Below, in pieces: positions 4,991 to 5,640 of a DNA stretch of 5,640 nt. The stretch's first letter is position 1. Every line of letters starts with the position of its first letter. Source of the stretch: Sphingomonas bacterium (GTDB taxonomy: Bacteria > Pseudomonadota > Alphaproteobacteria > Sphingomonadales > Sphingomonadaceae); contig NZ_CAHJWX010000164.1 of assembly GCF_903643065.1 (NCBI RefSeq), positions 1-5,640 on the forward strand. Reading direction: 5' to 3'. The translations under genes and the position numbers were made by a program. Below the pieces are notes generated by a model, which did no database searches, was not told the DNA's origin, and saw only the letters and a program-made list of their open reading frames with translations.

Positions 4991-5640
4991 CGCGCGAGGA
5001 AGCCGGCACCGGAGACGCGCGCCCGATCCTGTTCTTCGATTCGGGGATCGGCGGCCTGTCCGTGGTCGCGCCCGTGCGCGCGTCGCTGCCGTCGGCGCCG
5101 ATCGTGTACGCCGCCGACTCGGCCGGCTTCCCCTATGGCACGCGCAGCGAGGGCGAGATCGCGGCGCGTGTCCCCGCGCTGCTCGGGCGGCTCGTGGAGC
5201 GATACCGCCCGCGCATCGTGGTGATCGCGTGCAACACCGCCTCGACGATCGCGCTGGCGCACGTCCGGGCCGCGCTCGATGTGCCGGTGGTGGGGACGGT
5301 CCCCGCGATCCGGCCGGCGGCCGCGATCAGCGTCACCCGCGTGATCGGCGTGTTGGGAACCGAGGCGACGGTGCGCCAGCCTTATGTCGACGACCTCGCC
5401 GCGCGGTTCGCCGCCGACTGCACCGTGCTGCGCCACGGTTCGGCGGCGCTGGTCGAGATGGCGGAGGCGACGCTGGCGGGAGAGGCGCCCCCACCCGACC
5501 GGGTCGGGGCCGAGCTGCACGGCCTGCTGGGCCAGCCCGGCGGCGACAGGATCGACGTCGTCGTCAACGCCTGCACGCACTTCCCGCTGCTGGGGGACGC
5601 GCTGGCGGCGGTCGCGCCGGCGGGGATGCGGTTCGTGGAC
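4987..5640 (+). CDS. murI: Glutamate racemase, start atypical, C-terminus beyond window
   Basis: Cofactor-independent racemase that converts L-glutamate to D-glutamate for the second residue of the peptidoglycan stem peptide; cytoplasmic. Numbering from 4987, the motifs are PILFFDSGIGGLSV (from residue 13, with D18-S19), DSAGFPYGTRSE, the first catalytic cysteine C82 in VIACNTAST, VVGTVPAIRPAA, and the second catalytic cysteine C196 in VNACTHFPLLGD. The cysteine spacing of 114 fits the family. The 218 visible codons leave roughly 50 outside the window. The start is odd. In this frame there is no ATG, GTG or TTG between ATG 4774, which would add 71 unlikely residues read inside the transporter gene, and GTG 5062, which would delete the essential DSG motif. 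CTG at 4987, overlapping the transporter stop as CTGA, gives an N-terminus of normal length and is my choice. No good ribosome binding site precedes it, so translation by coupling to the transporter is likely. Identity is certain; the start is not. Confidence 0.93.
   Translation, partial: MTREEAGTGDARPILFFDSGIGGLSVVAPVRASLPSAPIVYAADSAGFPYGTRSEGEIAARVPALLGRLVERYRPRIVVIACNTASTIALAHVRAALDVPVVGTVPAIRPAAAISVTRVIGVLGTEATVRQPYVDDLAARFAADCTVLRHGSAALVEMAEATLAGEAPPPDRVGAELHGLLGQPGGDRIDVVVNACTHFPLLGDALAAVAPAGMRFVD

Noticed and set aside
4885..5580. 231-codon minus-strand frame opposite murI
   Set aside because: murI on the plus strand has both catalytic cysteines and the DSG motif, and the minus-strand frame is a shadow.
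1..5640. A novel defence, mobile or biosynthetic system
   Set aside because: Every substantial frame with convincing coding character belongs to a known family, and there are no repeats, integrases, toxin-like small genes or unexplained gaps longer than about 105 bases.

Overview
The window is a dense, very GC-rich stretch of bacterial chromosome. Codon use, gene content and the wording of the protein motifs suggest an alphaproteobacterium, most likely a sphingomonad (Sphingomonas or a relative). This is inferred from protein style; there is no rRNA or other marker to fix it. No tRNA, rRNA, CRISPR array, insertion sequence or phage gene is visible, and no gap between genes exceeds about 105 bases.

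Layout, left to right. (1) Minus strand, 1-313: the N-terminal 104 codons of a TsaC/Sua5-type threonylcarbamoyl-AMP synthase (tRNA t6A synthesis), cut by the left edge. (2) Plus strand, 362-2074: a 570-residue acyl-CoA dehydrogenase of the large DmdC/FadE-like type, divergent from tsaC across a 48-base gap. (3) Minus strand, 2089-2439: a short GntR regulator of the YtrA subfamily, convergent with the dehydrogenase. Both stop codons lie in the arms of one perfect 8-bp inverted repeat, a probable shared terminator. (4) Minus strand, 2475-3056: a small FMN nitroreductase of the YdjA type, directly upstream of the GntR gene and perhaps co-transcribed with it. (5) Plus strand, 3161-4990: a proton-coupled peptide transporter of the POT/PTR family with an approximately 83-residue insertion between TM3 and TM4. 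(6) Plus strand, from about 4987 past the right edge: glutamate racemase (murI), with both catalytic cysteines present but no ATG, GTG or TTG at the expected start. A CTG overlaps the transporter stop codon as CTGA.

The genes do not form one pathway. They are housekeeping functions (tRNA modification, peptidoglycan precursor D-glutamate) mixed with catabolic and transport genes (acyl-CoA oxidation, peptide uptake) and a local regulator/nitroreductase pair. The peptide transporter and murI probably share a transcript.

I see no sign of a novel multi-gene system. The points most worth a second look are the murI start, the transporter insertion, the palindrome over the GntR start codon, and a possible leader peptide with a Shine-Dalgarno-masking hairpin ahead of the transporter.
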